Counted from the stretch's first letter, positions 1 to 7,169 are shown. The stretch is 11,945 nucleotides of DNA from Acidimicrobiia bacterium (GCA_013695075.1 JACDBE010000029.1:1-11945), one strand, 5' to 3'. The notes: generated by a model not told the origin, from the sequence alone. Program-made: numbers and translations.

Positions 1-1
1 C

Positions 2-1936
2 GTGTCGTCGATCGAGGGGGTGGCCAGGGCGGACTCGACAATCCGCACCTTTGCCGACGGTACCCGAATGCCGGTGCCCATCGAGGTCACCGAGCGGCTG
101 GTCAGTGACCGGGCCACGCTGGTGTGGGTGCCGCTATCGGTGGACGCCGGATCCCCGGTGGCGCAGACGGCCATCGAGGAGATCGAGAGCATGGCGGCAC
201 CGTTCCGGGTCGACATCGGCGGGGCCACCGCTCGGGAGACGGCCACGGTGGAGGCCGTCGATGCCAGAACACCGTTCGTGGTGGTCATCGCCGCGCTGGC
301 GATCCTGCTGATCGCCGCCTGGCTGTTGCGGGCTTGGCAGGCGGCACTGCGGTTGGCCGAGACCGCTGTCCTCGCCGCCGCCGGGGCGGTGGTGGTGGTC
401 AGGCTCGGTTTCGTCGATGGGTGGCTGGCGTCGCCGCTGGGCTCGTCGCCGGTCGGCACGCTGGACGCGGTGTCGGCTCCAACGGCGTGGGCAATGGGCC
501 TGGCGCTGGTTGCGGCGTGGCTGGCGCTGGCATGGGGCTCGGCCCGCGAGGCCCATGACGTGACCGATGGCGACATGGCGGCACCGCTGCGGGCGCTTGC
601 CGCCACCCGGTCGACCCATCTGGCCGCCGCCGTCCTGCTTTGGCTGCCGCTGCTGGCATTGGTGGTCACCCAATGGAGGACGCAGCAGATCATCGCCGCC
701 TCCATGGTCGGTGCCGGGATTCTCGCCGTCACTGTCGGCCGCTTCGTGACCGCCCCGGCACTGCTGGCCATCGCCCCGAGAAACGTCTGGCCCCGCCAAG
801 TCGACGGGACGGTGCACCCGGTGTACCCACGTACGGCGGCGGCGGCGTGGCTCGTCGGTGCTGAGGAAGCTCCGCCGCATCGTCCCGATTCCGGGGGCAT
901 CGGCGCTGGCGGTGCCTTCCCCGAGCCCCCGCGGCAGAACGTCGCCACCGACGCCGACCTGGACACATGGGAGCAGGCGGGGTGGGAAGCGGCGGTCGGT
1001 GTCGTCGACCCCGCAGTTCCTCTCGATGGCGCCGTGGCCCCAACCGGCGACGCCGGTCCGGCAGCCGGAGAGCCGACGACAACCAGACGGCGGCGCTCCC
1101 GGTGGCGCCGCACCGCGGCCCCCGTTGCGGCCGAGCACCTCGACGAATCCGAGGCGGCGGAGGCATCCGGGACGGTGGCCGAGTCCGATCCGGTCACCGA
1201 GCCGGAACAGCAGCCCGTGGCCGCCGTACCGGCGCCGGCCACCGAGCCGGACCCGGTTGACCCCGTCGCCGCCGAGACCGAACCTGATCCGGTGGTGGCC
1301 GCCCCGCTCGCCGCCGAGGCGAAGCCTGACCCGGAGCCCGACAAGGTGGTGGCAGCCGAGCCGGTCGCCGCCGAGCCTATCGCCCAGGAGGTGGTGGCCG
1401 ACGAGCCGGTCGCCGCCGAGCCCGTTCCCCACCCGGAGCAGGAGCCGGTGCCCGCCGCGGTGACCGTTGACGCCGTGAACGTCGACGGCGTCGAGACACT
1501 GGCGCCGTCACCGGAGGCGACCGGCGATGACCAGGCCGAAGCCCCGCCGGCCGATCTGGAGATAGCCGCCGCCGTCGACGTCGTCAGTCTCACCGAGTCC
1601 GTTATCGCCTCCATCGACGCCGGGGTCCCGTTCACCACCGAGATCAGCTCGGGTCTCGTGGCCAATCCGTCCAACAACCTGTCGCGGGTGATGGAGGCCA
1701 TCCTCCGTGATGCCTCGGGCAGGGGCGGTGAAGAGGTGCTGGTGTACGGGCATGCCGCCGGTGGTCGTTACCGCTGGATGGTGGTCGACTCTGGTCCCCG
1801 AGTCGATCACGACCCGGAGCGGGCGAGGACTCTGGCCGAGGCGCAGCGGTTCATCCGGCGGGTCGGTGGCGTGGTGGAGTGCCGGCCGGAGGGCGAGTTC
1901 ACCGTGTTCGTCGTCGAGATACCGATGGCAAGCTGA
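2..1936 (+). CDS. MMPL/RND-family membrane protein with degenerate GHKL-ATPase-like tail (5' partial)
   Basis: The frame is open at the left edge, and the GTG at base 2 is unlikely to be the true start because the N-terminal half of an MMPL protein is missing. Numbering from that codon, residues 1-90 look like the end of the second extracytoplasmic loop (conserved VGG-like motif near 72-74). Five hydrophobic segments follow (about 91-112, 118-136, 160-181, 205-225, 229-258), matching TM8-TM12 of a 12-TM MMPL transporter. At the usual TM10 Asp-Tyr proton-relay position I align A172-W173. Residues about 290-525 are a Pro/Glu/Ala/Val-rich linker. Residues about 525-644 resemble a histidine-kinase-type ATPase fold: an N-box-like RVMEAILRDA (562-571), a G1-like DSGPR (596-600), then a GG-containing helix and final strand ending EIPM. 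The N-box Asn residues and the second G1 Gly are replaced and no G2 box is visible, so ATP binding is doubtful. MMPL assignment is fairly secure; the tail is inference. Confidence 0.72.
   Translation: MSSIEGVARADSTIRTFADGTRMPVPIEVTERLVSDRATLVWVPLSVDAGSPVAQTAIEEIESMAAPFRVDIGGATARETATVEAVDARTPFVVVIAALAILLIAAWLLRAWQAALRLAETAVLAAAGAVVVVRLGFVDGWLASPLGSSPVGTLDAVSAPTAWAMGLALVAAWLALAWGSAREAHDVTDGDMAAPLRALAATRSTHLAAAVLLWLPLLALVVTQWRTQQIIAASMVGAGILAVTVGRFVTAPALLAIAPRNVWPRQVDGTVHPVYPRTAAAAWLVGAEEAPPHRPDSGGIGAGGAFPEPPRQNVATDADLDTWEQAGWEAAVGVVDPAVPLDGAVAPTGDAGPAAGEPTTTRRRRSRWRRTAAPVAAEHLDESEAAEASGTVAESDPVTEPEQQPVAAVPAPATEPDPVDPVAAETEPDPVVAAPLAAEAKPDPEPDKVVAAEPVAAEPIAQEVVADEPVAAEPVPHPEQEPVPAAVTVDAVNVDGVETLAPSPEATGDDQAEAPPADLEIAAAVDVVSLTESVIASIDAGVPFTTEISSGLVANPSNNLSRVMEAILRDASGRGGEEVLVYGHAAGGRYRWMVVDSGPRVDHDPERARTLAEAQRFIRRVGGVVECRPEGEFTVFVVEIPMAS
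1343..1422 (+). repeat. imperfect 45-bp direct repeat inside the MMPL linker
   Basis: Two copies of a roughly 35-bp stretch (1343-1377 and 1388-1422) are offset by 45 bp, that is 15 codons. The 20 bases at 1358-1377 and 1403-1422 are identical. They encode the recurring VVA(A/D)EPVAAEP segments of the linker. This looks like in-frame slippage or duplication in a disordered spacer, so its length probably varies between strains. Confidence 0.7.
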
Positions 1937-1940
1937 ACGG

Positions 1941-2924
1941 ATGAAGTTCGCCTGGCTGTGCAGCCACGAGTCATACCAGCCCGAGGTCCTGGTCGACCAG
2001 GCTGCGCTGGCGGAGCGGGTCGGCTTCGACGTCGTCCTCGGATCCGACCACTTCCACCCTTGGGTCGATGACCTCTCGGCGGCCGGGTTCGTGTGGAGCT
2101 GGCTGGGGGCGGCGGCGATGCGCACCGAGCGGGTCGAGTTCGCCACCAGCGTCACCTGCCCGCTGTTCCACTACCACCCGGCGTTGATCGCCCAGGCGGC
2201 GGCAACGGTCCATCGTCTCAGCGGTGGCCGCTTCATGCTCGGGGTGGGGACCGGGGAGAACATCAACGAGGGCCCCATGGGATTTGAGTTCCCCGGGTAC
2301 CAGGAGCGCATCGATCGCATGGACGAGGCGCTGAGCATCATCCACCGGCTCTTCGCCGGGGAGAAGGTCGATCACCGGGGCCGCTACTACACCGTCGACA
2401 AGGCTCGGCTGTACAGCCCGCCCCTTGGCGAGCTGCCGGTACTGATGGCCGCCGGAGGCCCTCGGTCGGCGGCGTTCGCTGGGGGCAACGCCGACGGGCT
2501 CATCACTAGCGTCAAGGACACCACCGAGACCAACGCCAAGGTGATCGAGCCGTTCCACACCGCGGCGCATGCCGCCGGGCGGCGGGACGGGGTGGTGCTG
2601 GCCACCCGGTGGGTGGTGAGCGCCGGCGGCGAGGACGAGGCGTGGCAGGCGCTGGGGAGCATGCGCGGGCTGCGGGCTCCGGGGCGGCTCGACGCCGTCG
2701 ACCCTGCCGTGCTGCGCCAACGCGCCGACGAGATGGACCGGGGCGAGATCCTCGACCGCTATACCGTGGTGTCAGGCTCCGAGGCGGTGATCGAGGCCTA
2801 CTCCCCGCTGGTCAGCGAGCTCGAGGCCGACATCGTCGCCATCCAGGTCGCCAGCGTCGATCCCGACGCCACGCTGCGGATGCTCGGCGAGGAGGTCCTC
2901 CCCGAGCTGCGCCGCCTCCGCTGA
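1941..2924 (+). CDS. LLM-class F420-dependent oxidoreductase, glucose-6-phosphate dehydrogenase-like
   Basis: The 327-aa product is a full-length luciferase-like monooxygenase (TIM-barrel) protein, most like the F420-dependent G6PDH (FGD) group. Seen in the sequence: SDHFHPW (35-41), which corresponds to the FGD segment holding the active-site His (H37) and Trp (W41); a conserved TS-V-x-P-x-F-x-Y-P-type segment around 69-80; GVGTGEN (101-107) with E106 at the FGD acid position; and AAGGP in the second half. Basic residues K192, R249 and R273 fall near the three FGD phosphate-binding positions (Lys, Lys, Arg), so a sugar phosphate is a possible substrate; other members act on other alcohols or hydroxy acids. 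The cofactor would be reduced F420 made elsewhere. ATG 1941 lies 4 nt after the MMPL stop, with only a weak ribosome site, suggesting coupled translation. Family confident, substrate uncertain. Confidence 0.85.
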   Translation: MKFAWLCSHESYQPEVLVDQAALAERVGFDVVLGSDHFHPWVDDLSAAGFVWSWLGAAAMRTERVEFATSVTCPLFHYHPALIAQAAATVHRLSGGRFMLGVGTGENINEGPMGFEFPGYQERIDRMDEALSIIHRLFAGEKVDHRGRYYTVDKARLYSPPLGELPVLMAAGGPRSAAFAGGNADGLITSVKDTTETNAKVIEPFHTAAHAAGRRDGVVLATRWVVSAGGEDEAWQALGSMRGLRAPGRLDAVDPAVLRQRADEMDRGEILDRYTVVSGSEAVIEAYSPLVSELEADIVAIQVASVDPDATLRMLGEEVLPELRRLR

Positions 2925-3006
2925 CCACCTCGCCGCAGCCGGCGCCGGGCGGTGTCACCGCGTGGCGATGGCCGACGGCGTCCCTATCGTGCCCGACGCA
3001 TCCACC

Positions 3007-3011
3007 GGAGG
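3007..3011 (+). promoter_or_regulatory. strong GGAGG ribosome-site-like motif upstream of metX
   Basis: GGAGG sits in the 128-bp gap between the oxidoreductase and metX. It is 41 nt before the first usual in-frame start (GTG 3053) but exactly 5 nt before an in-frame ACG at 3017. The same gap has palindromes CCGGCGCCGG (2939-2948) and GCGGTGTCACCGC (2949-2961) and a weak -10-like TATCGT (2985-2990). The motif may mark the real translation start of metX. Confidence 0.4.
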
Positions 3012-3052
3012 CAGCCACGACCACGGATCTGACCGCGCCCGGCGTCGGCGAG

Positions 3053-4183
3053 GTGGCCACTCGATTCCTCACCTTCGGGTCGCCCGACGATCCGTTTCAC
3101 CTTGCCGGCGGCGAGTCGCTGCACCGGGTGACGATCGCTTACGAGACCTATGGCACGTTGGCCGACGATGCATCGAACGCCGTCCTGCTGTATCACGCCC
3201 TCACCGGCAGCCAGCATGCCGCCGGGGTGAACCCCTCCGTCCCGGGGGTAGGGGAGCGGTGGATACCTGAGCTGCACCGAGGCTGGTGGGACCATCTCAT
3301 CGGGCCGGGCCGTGCCATCGACACCGACCGGTGGTTCGTGGTGTGCGCCAACTACCTGGGAGGCTGCTACGGGTCGACGGGGCCGACCACCGACGATCCC
3401 GCCACCGGGTGCCCATATGGAGCGTCATTTCCCTCGGTCGGCTTCGGCGACATGGTCGATGCCCACCTCCGCCTGGTGGACCATCTCGGCATCGGGCGGC
3501 TGCACGCCGCCATCGGCGGGTCCACCGGAGGGTTCATGGCCCTGTCATTGGCGACTCGCCATCCCGACCGGGTCGACCTGGTGGTCCCCGTTGCGGCCGG
3601 AGTCGGGGTCACCTGGCGACAGATCGTCCACAACTTCGAGCAGATCTCCGCCATCACCGCCGATCGGGACTTCGCCGGCGGCGACTACGGAGACGTGCAA
3701 CCCGCCGCAGGGTTGGCGCTGGCGAGGATGATCGGCCACAAGACCTTCCTGTCGCTCGACTCGATGGGCGCCAGGGTTCGCCCCGAGGTGGTGGCGCCGT
3801 CCCGTCCCGGTTACGTGTTGCGCCACCCCCTGGAGTCGTACATGTGGCACCAGGGCAACAGGTTCACCTCCCGCTTCGACGCCAACTCGTATCTGCGGAT
3901 CATGGCGGCGTGGCAGTCGGTCGATCTCCTCGCCGAGGCGGGGGCGGGCGACTGGGGCCAGCTGTTCGCCCGTTGCCGTCACCAGCGCCACCTGCTGTTC
4001 AGCATCGACTCCGACGTGTGCTTCTATCCCGCTGAGCAAACCGAGCTCGCCACTGCGCTTGCCACCGCCGGGGTACGGCACCGACTGGTCGAGGTCCACT
4101 CCGACAGGGGCCACGACGCCTTCCTGGTGGAACCGGAACGATTCGCCGCCGAGCTGCGCCGCGGCCTGGAGGGCGATTGGTGA
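3053..4183 (+). CDS. metX: homoserine O-acetyltransferase
   Basis: This alpha/beta-hydrolase enzyme transfers an acyl group from acyl-CoA to L-homoserine, an early cytosolic step of methionine synthesis. Family landmarks are clear: YETYGTL near the N-terminus, HALTGSQHAAG, GWWD-x-LIGPGRAIDT, CANYLGGCYGSTGP and TGCPYG. The nucleophile elbow is GGSTGG with S157, and D321 (SDVCFYP) and H354 (RGHDAFL) complete the triad. The elbow has Thr where most bacterial MetX have Met. Length from GTG 3053 is 376 aa, normal for the family. The start is uncertain: no usual codon lies upstream in a sensible place, yet coding-like sequence and a GGAGG suggest a start at ACG 3017. The 3' end overlaps murI by 4 nt (GTGA). 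Acetyl versus succinyl donor, and a related Ser acyltransferase activity, cannot be separated here. Confidence 0.85.
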   Translation: MATRFLTFGSPDDPFHLAGGESLHRVTIAYETYGTLADDASNAVLLYHALTGSQHAAGVNPSVPGVGERWIPELHRGWWDHLIGPGRAIDTDRWFVVCANYLGGCYGSTGPTTDDPATGCPYGASFPSVGFGDMVDAHLRLVDHLGIGRLHAAIGGSTGGFMALSLATRHPDRVDLVVPVAAGVGVTWRQIVHNFEQISAITADRDFAGGDYGDVQPAAGLALARMIGHKTFLSLDSMGARVRPEVVAPSRPGYVLRHPLESYMWHQGNRFTSRFDANSYLRIMAAWQSVDLLAEAGAGDWGQLFARCRHQRHLLFSIDSDVCFYPAEQTELATALATAGVRHRLVEVHSDRGHDAFLVEPERFAAELRRGLEGDW

Positions 4184-4992
4184 ACGCCGCTGCCGGTTCG
4201 GCGGCCCCCATCGGCATGTTCGACTCGGGGGTGGGAGGGTTCTCGGTGCTGGCCCAGGCCCGGGCACTGCTGCCTGCCGAACGGATCCTGTACGTCGCCG
4301 ACCAGGCGTGGGCCCCGTACGGCGACCGCAGCCTGGCATCGGTGCGGGAGCGATGCTTCGTCATCGTCGAGCATCTCCTCGGTGCCGGGGCCAAGGCGAT
4401 CGTGGTGGCCTGCAACGCCGCCTCGGCGGCGGCACTGCACCAGCTGCGAGCGGCCTTGCCCGACATCCCCTTCGTGGGGATGGAGCCGGCGGTCAAGCCG
4501 GCGGCGGCGCAGTCCAGGGGAGGCGTCGTCGGCGTGCTGGCGACCACGGCGACCTTCCAGGGCGAGCTCTACGGGTCGGTTGTCGACCGGCACGCCTCCG
4601 GGGTCACCGTGGTGCAACAAGCCGGTCTCGGGCTGGTGGAACTCATCGAGGCCGGCATGCTCGAGGGGCCTGAGGTCGAGGCGGCCATCGACGCTCACCT
4701 GGCACCGCTCATCGCCGCTGGGGTGGACACCGTGGTGCTGGGCTGCACCCACTACCCGTTCATCGCTGGGGTGATCAGGCGGCGGCTGGGCAACGGGGTG
4801 CAGCTGATCGACCCGGCAGGGGCGGTGGCCAGGCAGCTGGGGCGGGTGCTTGCCGGGAGGGCCATTGCCGCTTCGGCGGATGCCGGCGGCGGTGTCGCCT
4901 ACCGCACCTCGGGAAACCCGGACCGGTTGCGTCACCAGATCCGGATGCTTGTCGGCGAGGAGTCCCCAGATACCGGCCGGATCCACCTGTGA
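4180..4992 (+). CDS. murI: glutamate racemase
   Basis: This cofactor-independent enzyme converts L- to D-glutamate for peptidoglycan stem peptides. Seen: IGMFDSGVGG (11-20) with D15/S16 of the substrate pocket, PYGDRS (P-Y-G signature), the first catalytic cysteine C78 in ACNAASA, GMEPAVKPA, and the second catalytic cysteine C189 with H191 in LGCTHYP. The usual Thr after C-N is Ala (A80). The 270-aa length is normal. GTG 4180 is chosen over TTG 4177 because GGAGGG (4168-4173) lies 6 nt upstream and the start overlaps the metX stop (GTGA), indicating translational coupling. MurI beside metX is not a pathway pairing, so the link is probably only transcriptional. A hairpin-rich region follows the stop. 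Confidence 0.93.
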   Translation: MNAAAGSAAPIGMFDSGVGGFSVLAQARALLPAERILYVADQAWAPYGDRSLASVRERCFVIVEHLLGAGAKAIVVACNAASAAALHQLRAALPDIPFVGMEPAVKPAAAQSRGGVVGVLATTATFQGELYGSVVDRHASGVTVVQQAGLGLVELIEAGMLEGPEVEAAIDAHLAPLIAAGVDTVVLGCTHYPFIAGVIRRRLGNGVQLIDPAGAVARQLGRVLAGRAIAASADAGGGVAYRTSGNPDRLRHQIRMLVGEESPDTGRIHL

Positions 4993-5014
4993 CGCCGCCG
5001 GCCGGGATCGGTTT

Positions 5015-5055
5015 CCCCTCCCTCTGGGAGGGGTGCCCCGCGAAGCGAGGCGGGG
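5015..5055 (+). terminator. tandem GC hairpins after murI (terminator or dispersed repeat)
   Basis: The first hairpin has a perfect 8-bp stem (CCCCTCCC 5015-5022, GGGAGGGG 5026-5033) and a TCT loop. The second has a 6-bp stem (CCCCGC 5036-5041, GCGGGG 5050-5055) and an 8-nt loop. There is no T-run, as is common in actinobacteria. The layout, CCCTCC...GGGAGG followed by a CCCGCGAAGCG-type hairpin, resembles structured intergenic repeats scattered in many bacterial genomes, so it may be one copy of such a family as well as a terminator. Confidence 0.55.
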
Positions 5056-5067
5056 AGGGAACAAGGC

Positions 5068-5096
5068 TCGAAACCCGGGGCCTGCCGACGTATCAT
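5068..5096 (+). promoter_or_regulatory. putative sigma70-type promoter for the HTH gene
   Basis: TATCAT (5091-5096) matches 5 of 6 bases of the -10 consensus. TCGAAA (5068-5073) matches 4 of 6 of the -35, at the ideal 17-bp spacing. Transcription would start near 5103, about 20 nt before the TTG start at 5124, leaving room for the GAGGGG ribosome site. Confidence 0.4.
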
Positions 5097-5123
5097 GGGG
5101 ACCATCCACGTTGAGGGGCGATC

Positions 5124-5363
5124 TTGGAGCACCCAGAGCAATATCCCCCGGTGCTCGACACCGGCATGGTGGCCGAGCTTCTCGGTATGAACATCCAGGT
5201 GGTGCGCCGCATGGCGCGTGAGGGGGAGATCCCGTCGTACCGGTTACCCGGCGGGCGGACCTTCCGGTTCTTCCGCGACGAGATCTTCCAGTGGCTGCGC
5301 CGCTACCCGGTGCACCGCACCGCCGACGAGGCGGCCTCAGCCACGACCGTCGCCGACGGCTGA
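5124..5363 (+). CDS. small helix-turn-helix DNA-binding protein, excisionase/BldC-like
   Basis: The 79-aa product is almost entirely one winged HTH of the MerR/excisionase/BldC type. A first helix (TGMVAELLGM, 13-22) leads to a recognition helix (NIQVVRRMAREGEIP), then the wing YRLPGGRTFRFFRDEI and a final helix ending FQWLRRY (to about 61). A short polar tail follows. It has no effector or catalytic domain, so it should act as a DNA-binding factor. TTG 5124 is chosen because GAGGGG (5113-5118) lies 5 nt upstream and a promoter-like sequence precedes it; GTG 5151 and ATG 5166 are internal alternatives. It ends 16 nt before the next gene, so the two are likely one operon. With no phage gene nearby, a regulatory role is more likely than excision. 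Confidence 0.82.
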   Translation: MEHPEQYPPVLDTGMVAELLGMNIQVVRRMAREGEIPSYRLPGGRTFRFFRDEIFQWLRRYPVHRTADEAASATTVADG

Positions 5364-5379
5364 ACTTCGGAGCCGGTGA

Positions 5380-5949
5380 ATGGTCGGCGGGGCGGCGGGC
5401 CGGGACCCGGGCGACGGAGATCCGCTTCTCCCCGGCACGCCCGCAGGCGACGATCTCGCCGATCTGTCCCGTCTCGGTGCCCGTCGCTACGACCGGGAGA
5501 TGGCCGAGGCCGAGGACGAGGCGGAGCGATTCCGCCTGCGGGGACGGACGGTGGTCGACACGCTGTGGGAGGCGATGAACGAGGGGGACACGGTCACCGT
5601 CATCCTCGGGGCTCGTCGGCTGGTGGGCAGCCTGCTCGCCGCCCGCTACGACCTGGCCATCCTGCAGCTGCCCGATGCCACCGCCGCGGTGAGGGTCGGT
5701 GCCATCGACGCCGTCTCGCTGGGCCCGCCCGGAGACGGCGTTCCCGGAGACCGCTCCTTCGGTTCGTTCTTCGCCTACCTGCGCATGCTGGAGCTGGAGG
5801 CGTTGGAGGTGTCAGTGCTCGGTGAAGGCATCGAGGTCGTCGGCCAGATCCTCGCCGTCACCCCGGACCACCTGCTGATGCGCTCCCGGCCGGGCACCCG
5901 CTGGATGGTGCCGCTGCGCGCCGTCGATGCCGTGGTGCGGCGCCGGTGA
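5380..5949 (+). CDS. conserved-looking protein with two tandem Sm/SH3-like repeats
   Basis: I do not recognise a named family for this 189-aa protein. Residues 1-33 are Gly/Pro/Asp-rich. Residues 34-70 form a charged helix (REMAEAEDEAERFRLR). Two similar beta-rich units follow: about 72-113 (TVTVILGARRLVGSLL ... VGAIDAV) and about 144-186 (VSVLGEGIEVVGQIL ... LRAVDAV). They align with one single-residue gap and share V-G, a following L-A, an Asp eight residues after the V-G, and a closing (V/I)DAV. A strand pattern of G-x-x-V-x-G-x-(I/L)-L with a mid-unit D-x-(L/A)-x-(L/M) is typical of small Sm- or SH3-like barrels, so RNA, DNA or protein binding is possible. ATG 5380 has GGAG (5369-5372) 7 nt upstream. 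It probably shares a transcript with the HTH gene. Confidence 0.75.
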   Translation: MVGGAAGRDPGDGDPLLPGTPAGDDLADLSRLGARRYDREMAEAEDEAERFRLRGRTVVDTLWEAMNEGDTVTVILGARRLVGSLLAARYDLAILQLPDATAAVRVGAIDAVSLGPPGDGVPGDRSFGSFFAYLRMLELEALEVSVLGEGIEVVGQILAVTPDHLLMRSRPGTRWMVPLRAVDAVVRRR

Positions 5950-5963
5950 CCGAGCCTCCGCGG

Positions 5964-5982
5964 CACCGACGCCCCGTCGGTG
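5964..5982. terminator. bidirectional terminator hairpin between convergent genes
   Basis: CACCGAC (5964-5970) and GTCGGTG (5976-5982) form a perfect 7-bp stem with a GCCCC loop in the 36-bp gap between two convergent stop codons. No T-run follows on either strand. Its position makes a shared terminator the simplest reading. Confidence 0.55.
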
Positions 5983-5985
5983 TGC

Positions 5986-7131
5986 TCAGCGCTCGTTCCA
6001 GCGGGTGAAGCCGGCGTTGCGGGCGGCTTCCTCGTTGGCGAACCACACCTCGGCCCGGGTCCCCCCGTAGGACGGACTGTCGGTGGTGTGGTACAGCATC
6101 GAGTCGGCGTTGCCCTTGATGTCGTAGCCGCTCGGTCCCGACCCGTCCTCGGCGGGGGCCGCCGAACCGGCCCCGTAGGGGCCATCGGCGCTCGCCGTGG
6201 CGGGCTCGGCAAAGCCGCCGGCCGCCATGTCGTCGCCCCCCGATCCGGTTGCGGTGTCGTAGGTACGTGCTCCGGTGTCGATGCCGGCGTCGCCGGTGGC
6301 TGCGTAGTCCATGGCATCCCGGTCGGCGGCGACTTGCTCGCCCATGGCGACATCGGTCCCCGGCGTCCCCTCGATGTCGGCGATGGCGCTCCCGCCCGCC
6401 ATCTCGCCCATGTCGCTGGGGGCCATGGCGGCGGCGTCGTCCATGGGGTCGCCGCTCACCCCGGCGGCCATCTCGTCGATGGTGGCCGCCGGTTCGGCGG
6501 TCACGTCTTCGGCTCCGCCGGGCGGGGTCTCCCTTTCGTAGTCGACGACGTCGGCGACGTAGTCGCCCTCCACATCCGCTTCGTCCCAGGTGGTGTCGCG
6601 GATGGCCCCACCAGCGGTTGCGGTTTCGCTGGCCATGGCCTCGTCGCCGGTTTCGCTGGCCATGGCCTCGTCGCCGGTTGCGGCGACCATGTCGTCAGCG
6701 TCGTCCGCTGTCTCGGCCACACCGGTGGCGCCGCCGGAGGTGGCCATGTCGTCTCCGGGCATGGCCATGTCGTCCACCTCGTACCTTGCGGCGTCCAGGT
6801 CGCTGTCGGCGATGTCTCCCGTCTGGGCGGTGGTGGCCGAGGCGGCCTCGCTGGTCGTGAAGTCGTGACGATCGGTTGCAGCCGGCATCTCGGAGGCGGA
6901 GTCGCCCATCGCCACGTCGTCGGCGTCGGGCATGCCGGCGTCGACGGCACCGGCCACACCCCCTCCGGCCACACCCGCACCGCTGGTCGAGTCGCGGGGG
7001 GCGGCTCCCCGATCGTATGCTGATCGGGAGGAGGCATCCATCGTCGAAGACCGGCGCCGGGAGCCGTTGAGCAGCCACCACGCCACGAGCAACACCAACA
7101 CGATCAGCAGGATGATCCACAGCCAATCCAT
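5986..7131 (-). CDS. single-pass membrane protein with acidic Met/Asp-rich body and C-terminal sunset domain
   Basis: The 381-aa product starts with one transmembrane helix (W3-L21) followed by an R25-R26-R27 cluster, which by the positive-inside rule places the body in the cytoplasm. Residues about 30-335 are low-complexity, rich in Ala, Gly, Asp, Glu, Thr and Met, with recurring DDMA, DEMA and EAMA units and essentially no Lys or Cys. The last 45 residues (337-381) carry YDIKGNADSMLYHT, SPSYGGT, AEVWF and AARNAGF. This matches the sunset domain I know from ArfC-type channel accessory proteins and other actinobacterial membrane-anchored proteins; its molecular role is not well established. 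ATG 7131 is chosen because the TM begins there and AAGGGTGG (7137-7144) sits 5 nt upstream; the frame stays open further upstream but looks non-coding. Confidence 0.82.
   Translation of the reverse strand: MDWLWIILLIVLVLLVAWWLLNGSRRRSSTMDASSRSAYDRGAAPRDSTSGAGVAGGGVAGAVDAGMPDADDVAMGDSASEMPAATDRHDFTTSEAASATTAQTGDIADSDLDAARYEVDDMAMPGDDMATSGGATGVAETADDADDMVAATGDEAMASETGDEAMASETATAGGAIRDTTWDEADVEGDYVADVVDYERETPPGGAEDVTAEPAATIDEMAAGVSGDPMDDAAAMAPSDMGEMAGGSAIADIEGTPGTDVAMGEQVAADRDAMDYAATGDAGIDTGARTYDTATGSGGDDMAAGGFAEPATASADGPYGAGSAAPAEDGSGPSGYDIKGNADSMLYHTTDSPSYGGTRAEVWFANEEAARNAGFTRWNER
6624..6677 (-). repeat. perfect 27-bp tandem duplication in the sunset-protein gene
   Basis: Bases 6624-6650 and 6651-6677 are identical, giving two adjacent copies of the 9-residue unit GDEAMASET. 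Being in frame and in a low-complexity region, it is probably a length-variable slippage site. Confidence 0.9.
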
Positions 7132-7169
7132 CGTCGCCACCCTTCGTTTCGACGGATGTGTCCCCCCCA

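Noticed and set aside
134..1432. 432-aa open frame on the minus strand under the MMPL gene
   Set aside because: It is Gly/Arg/His-rich antisense translation of a high-GC gene and repeats the linker in mirror form. It has no domain, and the sense frame has clear TM segments.
2949..2961. GCGGTGTCACCGC palindrome before metX as an operator
   Set aside because: It is short and GC-rich with a one-base centre, so it is weak on its own. It is noted only as part of the gap.
4024..5109. 361-aa minus-strand open frame over murI
   Set aside because: murI is unmistakable on the plus strand, with both catalytic cysteines, and the antisense product has shadow composition.
5980..7023. 347-aa plus-strand open frame opposite the sunset-domain gene
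   Set aside because: It is Gly/Val/His-rich and repetitive, an antisense shadow of the Asp/Ala/Met-rich gene. The minus strand has a TM helix, a ribosome site and a recognisable domain.
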